A DNA stretch of 64,000 nt. Origin: CAZYVU01 sp964651435 (GTDB lineage Bacteria; Desulfobacterota; Syntrophorhabdia; Syntrophorhabdales; CAYQXL01). The stretch covers positions 21,992 through 85,991 of the forward strand of contig CAZYVU010000009.1 of NCBI GenBank assembly GCA_964651435.1, given 5' to 3'. The translations under genes were made by a program, and so were the position numbers. A model generated the notes under the pieces. That model saw nothing but the letters and a program-made list of their open reading frames with translations, made no database searches and had not been told where the DNA came from. Numbering within the stretch: position 1 is the stretch's first letter; the number at the start of each line of letters is the position of its first letter. Below are positions 1-7,284 of the stretch, piece after piece.

Positions 1-2
1 AG

Positions 3-983
3 AAGCTCTCCGGCCAATCGGTGCCCCGGAGATCCGTAACCTGCTTGCCGGCCGCGAAGATACCGTCCAGAATGGGAATGGCAGAAGCGGTAAGGGTCAA
101 TCTGATCAACGTGGGACGACGCTTCTATGCCCTGCCTCTTCCAAGGGGGGCAAGCATCCTCTCTTCTTTGTCGAAGGCCGATGGCATCATCACAGTGCCG
201 CCCAATGTGGAAGGTTACGATGAAGGGAAAAGGGTTACATGCGAGCTCCTCGTTCCGAAGGAGACGATCCGGCGTCGCCTCCACGTCGTGGGAAGTCACG
301 ACCTGTCCCTTGACGTCCTGCGGGACCTGCTGCGCGCCGCACACCCGGGCCTCGACCTCGTGGCGAGCCACGTGGGGAGCGAAAGCGGTGTTATCACCAT
401 GCAGAAGGGCCTTGCCCGTCTCGCAACAACGCACGTCATCGACGAGCGGGAACGGGTATACAATATTCCTCTGGCACGGAAGTATCTGGGAAACAGACCG
501 TGGGTGCTTGTCCACGTGACGAAGCGCCAGCAGGGAATCATCACCGCCCGGGGAAACCCGCTCGCAATCACCTCGGTGCGCGATCTTGCCCGACCGGGCC
601 TGCGCTTCGTCAACCGCCAGTTCGGCTCCGGTACCCGAATCCTTCTTGACATGCTTTTGAGGAAGGAGGCTATTGACCACAGGACGATTGAGGGATACGA
701 CAGGGAGGAATCTTCCCATACGGCCGTAGGCCTCCTCGTCAAGGAGGGCGTAGCCGACGCGGGCATGGCAATCTACAGTGCAGCCCACATGTTTTCTCTT
801 CATTTCATACCTGTGGCGGAAGAAGATTACGACTTACTTGTGGCCCGGGAGTTTACAAAGGACAAAAGGTTCACTATGTTATTAGGACTTATAAGATCAG
901 AGGAATTCAGGCGCAGATTGAACACCCTGGGCGGCTACGATCCCTCCGACTCAGGGGCGGTAAAATACTCCTATGTCCCCTAA
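3..983 (+). CDS. MoeA C-terminal domain fused to a periplasmic-binding-like domain (5' partial)
   Basis: The reading frame is open to the left edge of the window, so the true start lies outside; a GTG at 21 is only an internal codon. The first ~80 residues resemble the end of MoeA: a segment with SRMG and RV, then PLPRGASILSSLSKADG and a short beta-rich stretch ending CELLV. The remaining ~240 residues look like the substrate-binding (PBP-type, LysR-like) domain found fused to MoeA in many anaerobes, including the stretch RFVNRQFGSGTRILLD. MoeA inserts molybdate into molybdopterin-AMP; the added domain is thought to bind an oxyanion, but this is inference. The stop overlaps the moaA start by 11 nt, so it heads a molybdenum cofactor operon. 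Confidence 0.75.
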   Translation, partial: KLSGQSVPRRSVTCLPAAKIPSRMGMAEAVRVNLINVGRRFYALPLPRGASILSSLSKADGIITVPPNVEGYDEGKRVTCELLVPKETIRRRLHVVGSHDLSLDVLRDLLRAAHPGLDLVASHVGSESGVITMQKGLARLATTHVIDERERVYNIPLARKYLGNRPWVLVHVTKRQQGIITARGNPLAITSVRDLARPGLRFVNRQFGSGTRILLDMLLRKEAIDHRTIEGYDREESSHTAVGLLVKEGVADAGMAIYSAAHMFSLHFIPVAEEDYDLLVAREFTKDKRFTMLLGLIRSEEFRRRLNTLGGYDPSDSGAVKYSYVP

Positions 984-1962
984 GAAACCACTAACCGATA
1001 AGTTCAGCAGAATTATCAGCTACGTAAGGGTCTCCGTGACGGACCGCTGCAACCTCCGCTGCAAGTACTGCGTGGACGGTAACTTTCCCTTTGTGACCCA
1101 CGACGATATCCTGCGGTACGAAGAGATTATCCGTTTTGTCCGCATTGTCGAATCCCTCGGCATATCGAAGGTGCGGCTTACCGGCGGCGAGCCTTTGGTC
1201 AGGAAGGGGATTACGGCCCTCGTCAGGGAGATATCGGCCCTCGAGGGCATCAACGATGTGAGCCTGACAACAAATGGCGTCTTTCTTGGCGACAAGGTGG
1301 AAGAGTTGAAGCAGGCCGGGCTCAAGAGGGTCAACGTGAGCCTCGATTCGCTGAAAAAGGATAGGTTTAGCTTCATCACCGGCGTTGACGCGCTTCATCA
1401 GGTACTCGGGAGTCTGGAAAAATCCGTCGATGCCGGCATAAAACCGATCAAGATCAATACCGTCATTATTCGAGGCTTTAACGATGATGAAATTCTGGAC
1501 TTTGCCGACTTAGCCCATCGTTGGGGCTTCCAGGTTAGGTTTATCGAGTTCATGCCCTTCGGAGATACGTCTCTGTGGGACAGCTCCCGAATTGTCACAT
1601 CTGAAACGATTCGAAAGATTATCCACGAGCGCTATCCCCTCAAGCTTTCCCACGAGAGGGGCCGCGGGCCGGCTCTCAACTTTTCCATGGAGGGCGGTGT
1701 TGGAAAGATCGGCTTTATCAGCCCCCTTTCCTCTCACCTTTGCGCCACCTGTAACAGGATTCGCTTGACAGCCCGCGGCACGATAAGGCCCTGCCTCTTC
1801 TCGGAGACCGAATTCGACATTAAGACGTTGATGCGCAGCGGCATGAGCGACGAGGAACTGATGGAGCACGTGCGGCTCGTTGTGCGGGAAAAGCCCGAAA
1901 AGAGGGTCGATGCGGGCGTTATGAGGAAGTGCCAGAGAAGTATGAGGGATATCGGGGGGTAG
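973..1962 (+). CDS. moaA: GTP 3',8-cyclase MoaA
   Basis: Radical SAM enzyme of the first step of molybdopterin synthesis, converting GTP to 3',8-cyclo-GTP, which MoaC then turns into cyclic pyranopterin monophosphate. At 329 residues it has normal family length. The N-terminal cluster motif is CNLRCKYC with cysteines 26, 30 and 33; the MoaA-specific second cluster is formed by cysteines 257, 260 and 274 (CATCNRIR and PCLF). It ends in Gly-Gly, as MoaA does, and that tail is needed for activity in the family. The start overlaps the upstream gene by 11 nt. It is separated from moaC by an octamer repeat tract, which is unusual inside this operon. Confidence 0.97.
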   Translation: MSPKKPLTDKFSRIISYVRVSVTDRCNLRCKYCVDGNFPFVTHDDILRYEEIIRFVRIVESLGISKVRLTGGEPLVRKGITALVREISALEGINDVSLTTNGVFLGDKVEELKQAGLKRVNVSLDSLKKDRFSFITGVDALHQVLGSLEKSVDAGIKPIKINTVIIRGFNDDEILDFADLAHRWGFQVRFIEFMPFGDTSLWDSSRIVTSETIRKIIHERYPLKLSHERGRGPALNFSMEGGVGKIGFISPLSSHLCATCNRIRLTARGTIRPCLFSETEFDIKTLMRSGMSDEELMEHVRLVVREKPEKRVDAGVMRKCQRSMRDIGG

Positions 1963-1996
1963 GGGAGAAGGAATGAGGTTAAGTAAAATACTAAGT

Positions 1997-2116
1997 GAGT
2001 AAATGAGTAATTGAGAAAGTGAGTAATTGAGAAAGTGAGTAATTGAGAAAGTGAGTAATTGAGTAGTTGAGTAGTTGAGTAAGTGAGTAATTGAGAAAGT
2101 GAGTAATTGAGTAAAT
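1997..2116. repeat. Octamer tandem repeat, 15 copies, between moaA and moaC
   Basis: Fifteen consecutive 8-bp units fit one unbroken register. All begin GAG; variants include GAGTAATT, GAGAAAGT, GAGTAGTT, GAGTAAGT and GAGTAAAT. A higher-order 16-bp unit GAGTAATTGAGAAAGT occurs exactly at 2005, 2021, 2037 and 2085. The period is not a multiple of three and the open frames across it on the minus strand are repeat translations, not genes. The tract lies directly upstream of the moaC start region and would be part of a moaA-moaC transcript. The same octamer family reappears in reverse orientation near 63789. Confidence 0.95.
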
Positions 2117-2152
2117 CAGGGCTTGAGCGAACGGGAAATGGTGGAGCATGGG

Positions 2153-2659
2153 GTGACAAAAGCAAGGAACCGGAAAGGGGCAGCCGTGATATTGACGCAC
2201 ATTGACGACGAGGGAAAGGCAAGAATGGTCGACATCTCCTCGAAGAGGAAGACGAACCGGGAGGCCATCGCCACGGGCACGATACGGATGTCTCCCGATG
2301 CATACGGCATTGTCAAGGAAGGGGCAGGCCCAAAGGGTGACATCTTCGGTGTAGCCCGCGTTGCCGGCATCATGGGTGCAAAGAGGACACACGATCTCAT
2401 TCCCCTCTGCCACCCCATTTCTCTATCCTTCATTGGTCTGGACTTCAGCTTTAACGATAGCGCCTCGGAAATCACCCTTACGTCCACGGTGCGGTCGTCA
2501 GACAGGACGGGAGTAGAGATGGAGGCCATGAGTTGCGTTATGATCGCAGCGCTGACGGTCTACGATATGTGCAAGGCTATAGACAAAGGCATAGAGCTCG
2601 GACCCTTCTATCTTTTGGAAAAGAGGGGGGGCAAGAGCGGAACATTTATGCGAAGGTGA
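2153..2659 (+). CDS. moaC: Cyclic pyranopterin monophosphate synthase MoaC
   Basis: Partner of MoaA: rearranges 3',8-cyclo-GTP into cyclic pyranopterin monophosphate. The family signatures are present: THIDDEGKARMVDIS near the N-terminus, KRTHDLIPLCHPI around the active-site loop, and TGVEMEAMSCVMIAALTVYDMCKA in two parts near the C-terminus. The start is uncertain: in-frame candidates are TTG 2123, ATG 2138, GTG 2153 (GGAG six bases upstream) and GTG 2186 (GGAAAGGGG five bases upstream, which gives the usual ~157 residues beginning just before THID). I use 2153 as a compromise. MOSC and mog follow closely. Confidence 0.95.
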   Translation: MTKARNRKGAAVILTHIDDEGKARMVDISSKRKTNREAIATGTIRMSPDAYGIVKEGAGPKGDIFGVARVAGIMGAKRTHDLIPLCHPISLSFIGLDFSFNDSASEITLTSTVRSSDRTGVEMEAMSCVMIAALTVYDMCKAIDKGIELGPFYLLEKRGGKSGTFMRR

Positions 2660-2677
2660 GTCAAAGGAGATGGGTGC

Positions 2678-3115
2678 ATGAGAGGTACCATACTGTCCGT
2701 CAACACGAGCAAAGATAAAGGGGAGAAGAAGCACAACGTGGGCCTTTGCCGGTTCATAGAAGACTTCGGCCTCGAAAACGATGGCCACGCAGGACCGGGC
2801 ATACGCCAGGTAAGCCTTCTTGCCCGGGAAAGTATACAGAAAATCAGGGATCTCGGCATTGACGTCGGACCCGGTGATTTTGCGGAAAACCTTACCACCG
2901 AGGGCATCGACCTTCCATCCCTGCCCATAGGAACGACGCTTCGCGTCGGCTCATCGATCGTGCTGCGTGTCACAAAGATCGGCAAGGAGTGTCATGCCCG
3001 ATGCGCCATTTTTGAACAGGTCGGTGACTGCGTCATGCCTCGTGAGGGCATCTTTGCCCAGGTGATTGAGGGCGGCGATGCAGTGGTCGGCGACACCATA
3101 GAGGTGGAGGCATGA
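2678..3115 (+). CDS. MOSC domain protein
   Basis: A 145-residue protein made of a single MOSC (molybdenum cofactor sulfurase C-terminal) domain, with the conserved segments GLENDGHAG, VGPGDFAENLTTEG, LPIGTTLRVG and the cysteine-bearing IGKECHARCAIFEQVGDC. Such small MOSC proteins are believed to carry or transfer a sulfur atom or the cofactor, but the exact role of the stand-alone form is not settled. It has a good ribosome site (AAAGGAGAT) and its stop overlaps the mog start by four bases (ATGA), so the two are translationally coupled within the molybdenum cofactor operon. Confidence 0.92.
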   Translation: MRGTILSVNTSKDKGEKKHNVGLCRFIEDFGLENDGHAGPGIRQVSLLARESIQKIRDLGIDVGPGDFAENLTTEGIDLPSLPIGTTLRVGSSIVLRVTKIGKECHARCAIFEQVGDCVMPREGIFAQVIEGGDAVVGDTIEVEA

Positions 3116-3603
3116 CCTTTACGGCGACGATCATTGTAGCCAGCGATAAGGGTTCCCGGGGCGAGCGGGAGGACGGAAGCGGCCCCGCCCTGAAGGCCCT
3201 GCTGGAACCCCTTTTCAGGGTGCTCGCTGTGCGGGTAATCCCCGACGACGTTGATACGATAGCCGCCGCGATTATGGAAGAAATCGACAGGAAGGGAGTG
3301 GACCTCGTCATCACCTCGGGAGGGACAGGCCTGAGCAGGCGGGATGTGACCCCCGAGGCCACGCGGCGCGTCATTGACAGGGAACTGCCGGGCTTCGCCG
3401 AGGTCATGAGGATGGAAAGTTTTAAGATCACGCCCCACAGTGTGATTTCGCGAGCCATGGCCGGGACGCGAAAGGAAGGTCTTATCATTAATCTTCCCGG
3501 CAGCCCACGGGCAGCAACGGAATGCCTCTCCTTCGTGCTCCAGGCCATCCCCCACGCACTTTCGAAGCTCAAGGGCGATATGGCGGACTGCGGCCGTCCG
3601 TAA
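3112..3603 (+). CDS. mog: Molybdopterin adenylyltransferase (MogA/MoaB family)
   Basis: Activates molybdopterin by adenylation before MoeA inserts molybdate. The 163 residues carry the family's TSGGTGLSRRDVTPEAT loop and the later INLPGSPRAA segment. It follows the MOSC gene with a four-base overlap and ends the plus-strand molybdenum cofactor run; pilU comes in from the other strand 22 bases on. MogA and MoaB cannot be told apart firmly by eye, so the symbol is a family-level call. Confidence 0.93.
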   Translation: MTFTATIIVASDKGSRGEREDGSGPALKALLEPLFRVLAVRVIPDDVDTIAAAIMEEIDRKGVDLVITSGGTGLSRRDVTPEATRRVIDRELPGFAEVMRMESFKITPHSVISRAMAGTRKEGLIINLPGSPRAATECLSFVLQAIPHALSKLKGDMADCGRP

Positions 3604-3625
3604 CCCTTTACCCGGCACCGGCTCC

Positions 3626-4756
3626 CTATTTCCTTTTTAGGGTAAACTCCGACTCAAGCCTGATCTTGGCAGGGGGCCTCGTCTCCTCCTGGGCCATTTC
3701 ATCAATCTTGATCTTCAGGCGAAGATCATTTGCACTATCGGCGTGGGCAAGGGCGTTCTTGTAATCGATGCGACCCTCCTTGTATAGCCTGTAAAGATCC
3801 TGGTCGAATGTGCGCATCCCCTCAAAATCGCCGAGTCCCATAGCCTCTTTCAGCGTCCCCACGGCACCCTTAAGAATAAGGTCTTTGACCCTCGGGGTAT
3901 CAAGGAGAATCTCAAAGGCCGCCACGCGCCGCCCATCCACGCCCGGCACGAGGCGCTGGGAGATAATGGCTTTAAGGTTAAGGGAAAGCTGCATGAATAT
4001 CTGAAGGTGCCTTTCAACGGGAAAAAAATTAAGAATGCGCTCCATGGCCTGGTTGGCGTTGTTTGAGTGGAGCGTAGCGAGGCACAGGTGTCCCGTTTCG
4101 GCAAAGGTAATGGCGTCGTCCATGGTCTCGGAGTCGCGTATCTCACCAATCAGAATCACGTCCGGCGCCTGACGGAGCATGTTTTTCAGAGCATTGAAGA
4201 AAGAATGGGTGTCAAAACCAACCTCCCTCTGGGTAACGATGCTCTTCTTGTGTTCGTGGACAAACTCTATGGGATCCTCAATCGTAACGATGTGGCCGTG
4301 CTGGTTCGTGTTTCTGTAATCGAGCATGGCGGCCAGGGTTGTCGATTTGCCGCTGCCCGTAGCACCCACGACGAGGACAAGGCCTCTCTTCGCCAGGACA
4401 ATTTCCTTAAGGGTTTGGGGCAGTCCCAGGTCATCGATGGTCTGGATGTGCACCTTGATCTGTCGAAAAACGAGGCCCGTGCAGCCACGCTGCCGGAAAA
4501 TATTCACCCTGAACCGTCCCAGCTCGGGATAATAAAGGGCCAGGTTCATTTCGTACTCTTGTTCGAATATCTTCCGTTGCCTCTCGTTCATAATGGACAG
4601 GGCCAGCGCCTGCGTCTCGTCGGCCGTCAGGAAAGGTTCTTCACTCTGAAAGGTAATACCCTCGATGCGAAAGACAGGGGGCAAACCCACAGTGAAATAG
4701 ATGTCCGAAGCATCCTCGGAAATCATGTGTGCAAGATATTCCTTCAAGTCTTTCAT
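3626..4756 (-). CDS. pilU: Type IV pilus retraction ATPase, PilU-like
   Basis: Hexameric cytoplasmic ATPase of the PilT/GspE family that acts in pilus retraction. Walker A is GATGSGKST at residues 131-139, with the Asp/His boxes (EDPIEFVHEHK), the Walker B region (PDVILIGEIRD) and a His box (ATLHSNNA). The segment LSLNLKAIISQRLVP and the long C-terminal tail (376 residues) fit PilU better than PilT. It lies four bases downstream of the pilT-like gene. No other pilus genes are in the window, so the rest of the machine must be encoded elsewhere. Confidence 0.92.
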   Translation of the reverse strand: MKDLKEYLAHMISEDASDIYFTVGLPPVFRIEGITFQSEEPFLTADETQALALSIMNERQRKIFEQEYEMNLALYYPELGRFRVNIFRQRGCTGLVFRQIKVHIQTIDDLGLPQTLKEIVLAKRGLVLVVGATGSGKSTTLAAMLDYRNTNQHGHIVTIEDPIEFVHEHKKSIVTQREVGFDTHSFFNALKNMLRQAPDVILIGEIRDSETMDDAITFAETGHLCLATLHSNNANQAMERILNFFPVERHLQIFMQLSLNLKAIISQRLVPGVDGRRVAAFEILLDTPRVKDLILKGAVGTLKEAMGLGDFEGMRTFDQDLYRLYKEGRIDYKNALAHADSANDLRLKIKIDEMAQEETRPPAKIRLESEFTLKRK

Positions 4757-4760
4757 GACA

Positions 4761-5807
4761 TCACCTGATCATACCCTGCGCCGGAAGGTAGAATGCCACC
4801 TCCTCGCGGGTAACGAGACCCCTCGCCAGAAGATCGTTTACGGCCGCCTCCATGGTCATCATGCCCACCCCCTTGCTGGTCTGAAGGATAGATGCTATCT
4901 GCGCAATCTTGTTCTCTCTGATTAGGTTGCGCACAGCAGGGTTGGTAAGCATAATCTCAAAGGCCGGCACCCTACCCTTTCCATCCTTCCGTTTAAAGAG
5001 CGTCTGCGTTACCACCGCCTGGAGCGTATCCGAAAACATTGAGCGAACCTGATTCTGCTGGGCCGCCGGAAAGACATCGATAATCCTGTCAACGGCCTGC
5101 GCGGCCCCACTGGTGTGGAGCGTCGCAAAGACCAGATGGCCCGTCTCGGCGGCCGTGATGGCAAGCCCCACCGTTTCGAGATCTCTCATCTCGCCCACGA
5201 GGATCACGTCCGGGTCTTCCCGAAGGGCGCTGCGCAGTGCGTTGGCAAAGCTCAGCGTTTGAAAGCCCAGCTCCCGTTGGTTGATGAGACAGTTCTTGGG
5301 CTGGTGCACAAACTCGATAGGGTCCTCAACGGTAATGATATGGGCCTTGCGCGTCGTATTGATGAGGTCGATGACGGCCGCCAGCGTCGTTGACTTGCCG
5401 CAACCCGTAGGTCCGGTAATAAGCACCAACCCCTTTTCGAGTGCGGCGAAATCGGCAAAAACCTTCGGGAGTCTCAGCTCTTCAAAGGTCGGGATGCGGT
5501 TTGGAATAACCCTGAAAACGGCTGCATCGCCCCGGTTTTGCTTGAAGACGTTTCCCCTGAAGCGGCCGTGCTCCCCTAATGAGAAGGAAAAATCGAGCTC
5601 GAAATGCTCCTCGAAAATTTTTCTCTGCTGGTCGTTCAGGATGTCGTAGATCATACGGTGCACATCGTCGGTCTCCATCTTTGGGATCTCGACCTTGCGC
5701 ATCTCGCCGTGGATGCGTATGTACGGTTGCTCGCCCGCACTCACGTGTAAGTCCGAACCATCGTTTTGAACGGTGAAAATCAGTAGCTCCGCTATATCCA
5801 CGGCCAA
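4761..5807 (-). CDS. pilT: Type IV pilus retraction ATPase PilT
   Basis: A 348-residue PilT-family motor ATPase. Walker A is GPTGCGKST at 132-140 (a Cys where Ser is usual), followed by EDPIEFVHQ, DVILVGEMRD and FATLHTSGA. The C-terminal AVRNLIRENK is a variant of the AIRNLIREGK motif that is needed for retraction in PilT. It starts just downstream of scpB and overlaps nothing, but the spacing (5 bases) indicates one transcript scpB-pilT-pilU. Confidence 0.95.
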   Translation of the reverse strand: MAVDIAELLIFTVQNDGSDLHVSAGEQPYIRIHGEMRKVEIPKMETDDVHRMIYDILNDQQRKIFEEHFELDFSFSLGEHGRFRGNVFKQNRGDAAVFRVIPNRIPTFEELRLPKVFADFAALEKGLVLITGPTGCGKSTTLAAVIDLINTTRKAHIITVEDPIEFVHQPKNCLINQRELGFQTLSFANALRSALREDPDVILVGEMRDLETVGLAITAAETGHLVFATLHTSGAAQAVDRIIDVFPAAQQNQVRSMFSDTLQAVVTQTLFKRKDGKGRVPAFEIMLTNPAVRNLIRENKIAQIASILQTSKGVGMMTMEAAVNDLLARGLVTREEVAFYLPAQGMIR

Positions 5808-5812
5808 CCTCC

Positions 5813-6334
5813 CTATTCATCAAAAACCTTGAGCTCCTTCAGCGTGGGCAGGTCCTTCGTGTCGTTAATACCGAAGACTTCAAGAAACCGCTTTGTGGTC
5901 CCGAAAAGCATCTCCTGTCCGGGGCTTCCGTCGCGGCCGGCCATTTGTACGAGGCCCCTGTCGAGCAGTTGACGGATCGTGCGGCTCGAGTCCACGCCCC
6001 TTACCCTATCGATATCCGCCTTTGTCACCGGCTGGCGGTAGGCTATGATGCCCAGCACCTCCAAGACGGCCCGCGTCAGACTGACGTCCCGCTCCTTTAT
6101 GAAGCGCCCCACCCACGCCTTCATCTCCGGCCGTGTGCGCATCTGGTAGCCCCCGCCAACGGCAACGATCTCAATGGACCGGTCGGAGTAATTATACTCC
6201 CGAATAAGCTCCCCCAGTGTGACCTCAATCTCCTTTGCCGTGAATTCCTGCAGTCTTTTCTTGATTCGGGAGAGGCTTACGGGACGGGTGGACACAAAGA
6301 GAACGGCCTCAAGAATCTGTTTCAGGTCGCTCAT
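5813..6334 (-). CDS. scpB: Segregation and condensation protein B
   Basis: A 173-residue winged-helix protein of the SMC-ScpA-ScpB condensin complex, needed for chromosome segregation. Family features are the N-terminal ILEAVLFVSTRPVSL, the conserved middle AVLEVLGIIAYRQPVTKADID with RGVDSS, and GTTKRFLEVFGI near the end. Its start overlaps the miaA stop by four bases. scpA is not in the window, which is uncommon because the two are often adjacent. Confidence 0.95.
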   Translation of the reverse strand: MSDLKQILEAVLFVSTRPVSLSRIKKRLQEFTAKEIEVTLGELIREYNYSDRSIEIVAVGGGYQMRTRPEMKAWVGRFIKERDVSLTRAVLEVLGIIAYRQPVTKADIDRVRGVDSSRTIRQLLDRGLVQMAGRDGSPGQEMLFGTTKRFLEVFGINDTKDLPTLKELKVFDE

Positions 6335-7251
6335 TTGAGGAATAACGCCACCTCGGCACGTATCGCCTCCATTTCATCCGGATAGACGAATAGACGCATG
6401 CCCCTCTCCTTCGAGAACCAGGTCATCTGGCGCTTGGCGTAGCGGCGGGTCTTCTTCTTGATCTCTTCCACCATAACTTCATAGCCCAAGCGCCCTTCAA
6501 TGTAAAGCACAATTTCCCGATACCCTATGCTGCCGAAAGGCTTTAGATCCCGATCCAACCCCTCACCCAGAAGGCCCCTCACCTCGTCGATCCATCCCCT
6601 CTCGAGCATGGAATCCACACGCCTGTTGATCCTTTCATACAGAAGATTTCTCGGTGCCGCGAGACAGGCCACGAACGCGTCGTATCGCGCCTCTCTGAAG
6701 CCGTGGCTTTGCTCCCACTGAGACATGGGGCGTCCTGTCGTCCGGAAAACTTCCAGCGCCCTAACAATCCTGATGCCGTCCCGCACGCTCACCCTGGATG
6801 CGTATTCCGGGTCGACAGATCTAAGCTCCTCGTAGAGCCCCTTTGGGTCATCCCTAAACCGCCCTCTGAGCACTTCGCGCACCGACAGGTCGTCCGGGGC
6901 CTCAAAGAGGCCGTAAAGAAGGGCCCTCACATAAAGGCCCGTACCGCCTACAACTATTGGGGTCCTTCGTCTCCCGCCTATGTCCTCGATGGCCTTGCGC
7001 GCCCTTTCCTCGAACAGGGCGGCATTGAAGTGCTCCCACGGCTCCGCGACGTCGACGAGGTGATGGACGGCCTTCGCCCGGTCAGCCCCATCCGGCTTCG
7101 CCGTTCCTATGTCGAATCCCCGGTACACCTGCATGGCGTCGGCATTAACGATTTCACCGTGAAAGCTGGCGGCCAGGGTTAGGGCCAGGTCCGACTTGCC
7201 CGTACAGGTGGGCCCAACAACGACGATAATCTTGGGGGACTTTGCTACCAT
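6331..7251 (-). CDS. miaA: tRNA dimethylallyltransferase MiaA
   Basis: Adds an isopentenyl group to A37 of tRNAs that read codons beginning with U. The P-loop GPTCTGKS is at residues 13-20, followed by the substrate-binding DAMQVYRGFDIGTAKP segment and GGTGLYVRALLYGL; KRQMTWF lies near the C-terminus. Length (306) is typical. It is first in a minus-strand group with scpB, pilT and pilU, and is divergent from the penicillin-binding protein gene across only 33 bases. A TATAAT at 7271-7276 on its strand could be its -10 element, though the matching -35 is poor. Confidence 0.96.
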   Translation of the reverse strand: MVAKSPKIIVVVGPTCTGKSDLALTLAASFHGEIVNADAMQVYRGFDIGTAKPDGADRAKAVHHLVDVAEPWEHFNAALFEERARKAIEDIGGRRRTPIVVGGTGLYVRALLYGLFEAPDDLSVREVLRGRFRDDPKGLYEELRSVDPEYASRVSVRDGIRIVRALEVFRTTGRPMSQWEQSHGFREARYDAFVACLAAPRNLLYERINRRVDSMLERGWIDEVRGLLGEGLDRDLKPFGSIGYREIVLYIEGRLGYEVMVEEIKKKTRRYAKRQMTWFSKERGMRLFVYPDEMEAIRAEVALFLK

Positions 7252-7270
7252 AGCCGATATCCGGTATAGT
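7242..7270 (+). promoter_or_regulatory. Predicted sigma-70 promoter for the PBP gene
   Basis: TTGCTA (7242-7247), 17 bases, TATAGT (7265-7270). The start codon at 7285 is only 14 bases past the -10 element, so the leader would be about 7-8 nt with no room for a normal ribosome site. The stretch TATAGTATTATAGTAT also holds a TATAAT on the opposite strand, so this gene and miaA may share overlapping promoters. Confidence 0.5.
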
Positions 7271-7284
7271 ATTATAGTATTCTC

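Noticed and set aside
1734..2413. Minus-strand frames rich in Leu, Ser, Tyr and Thr across the moaA-moaC gap
   Set aside because: They are translations of the octamer tandem repeat (period 8) and run into the known genes on both sides.
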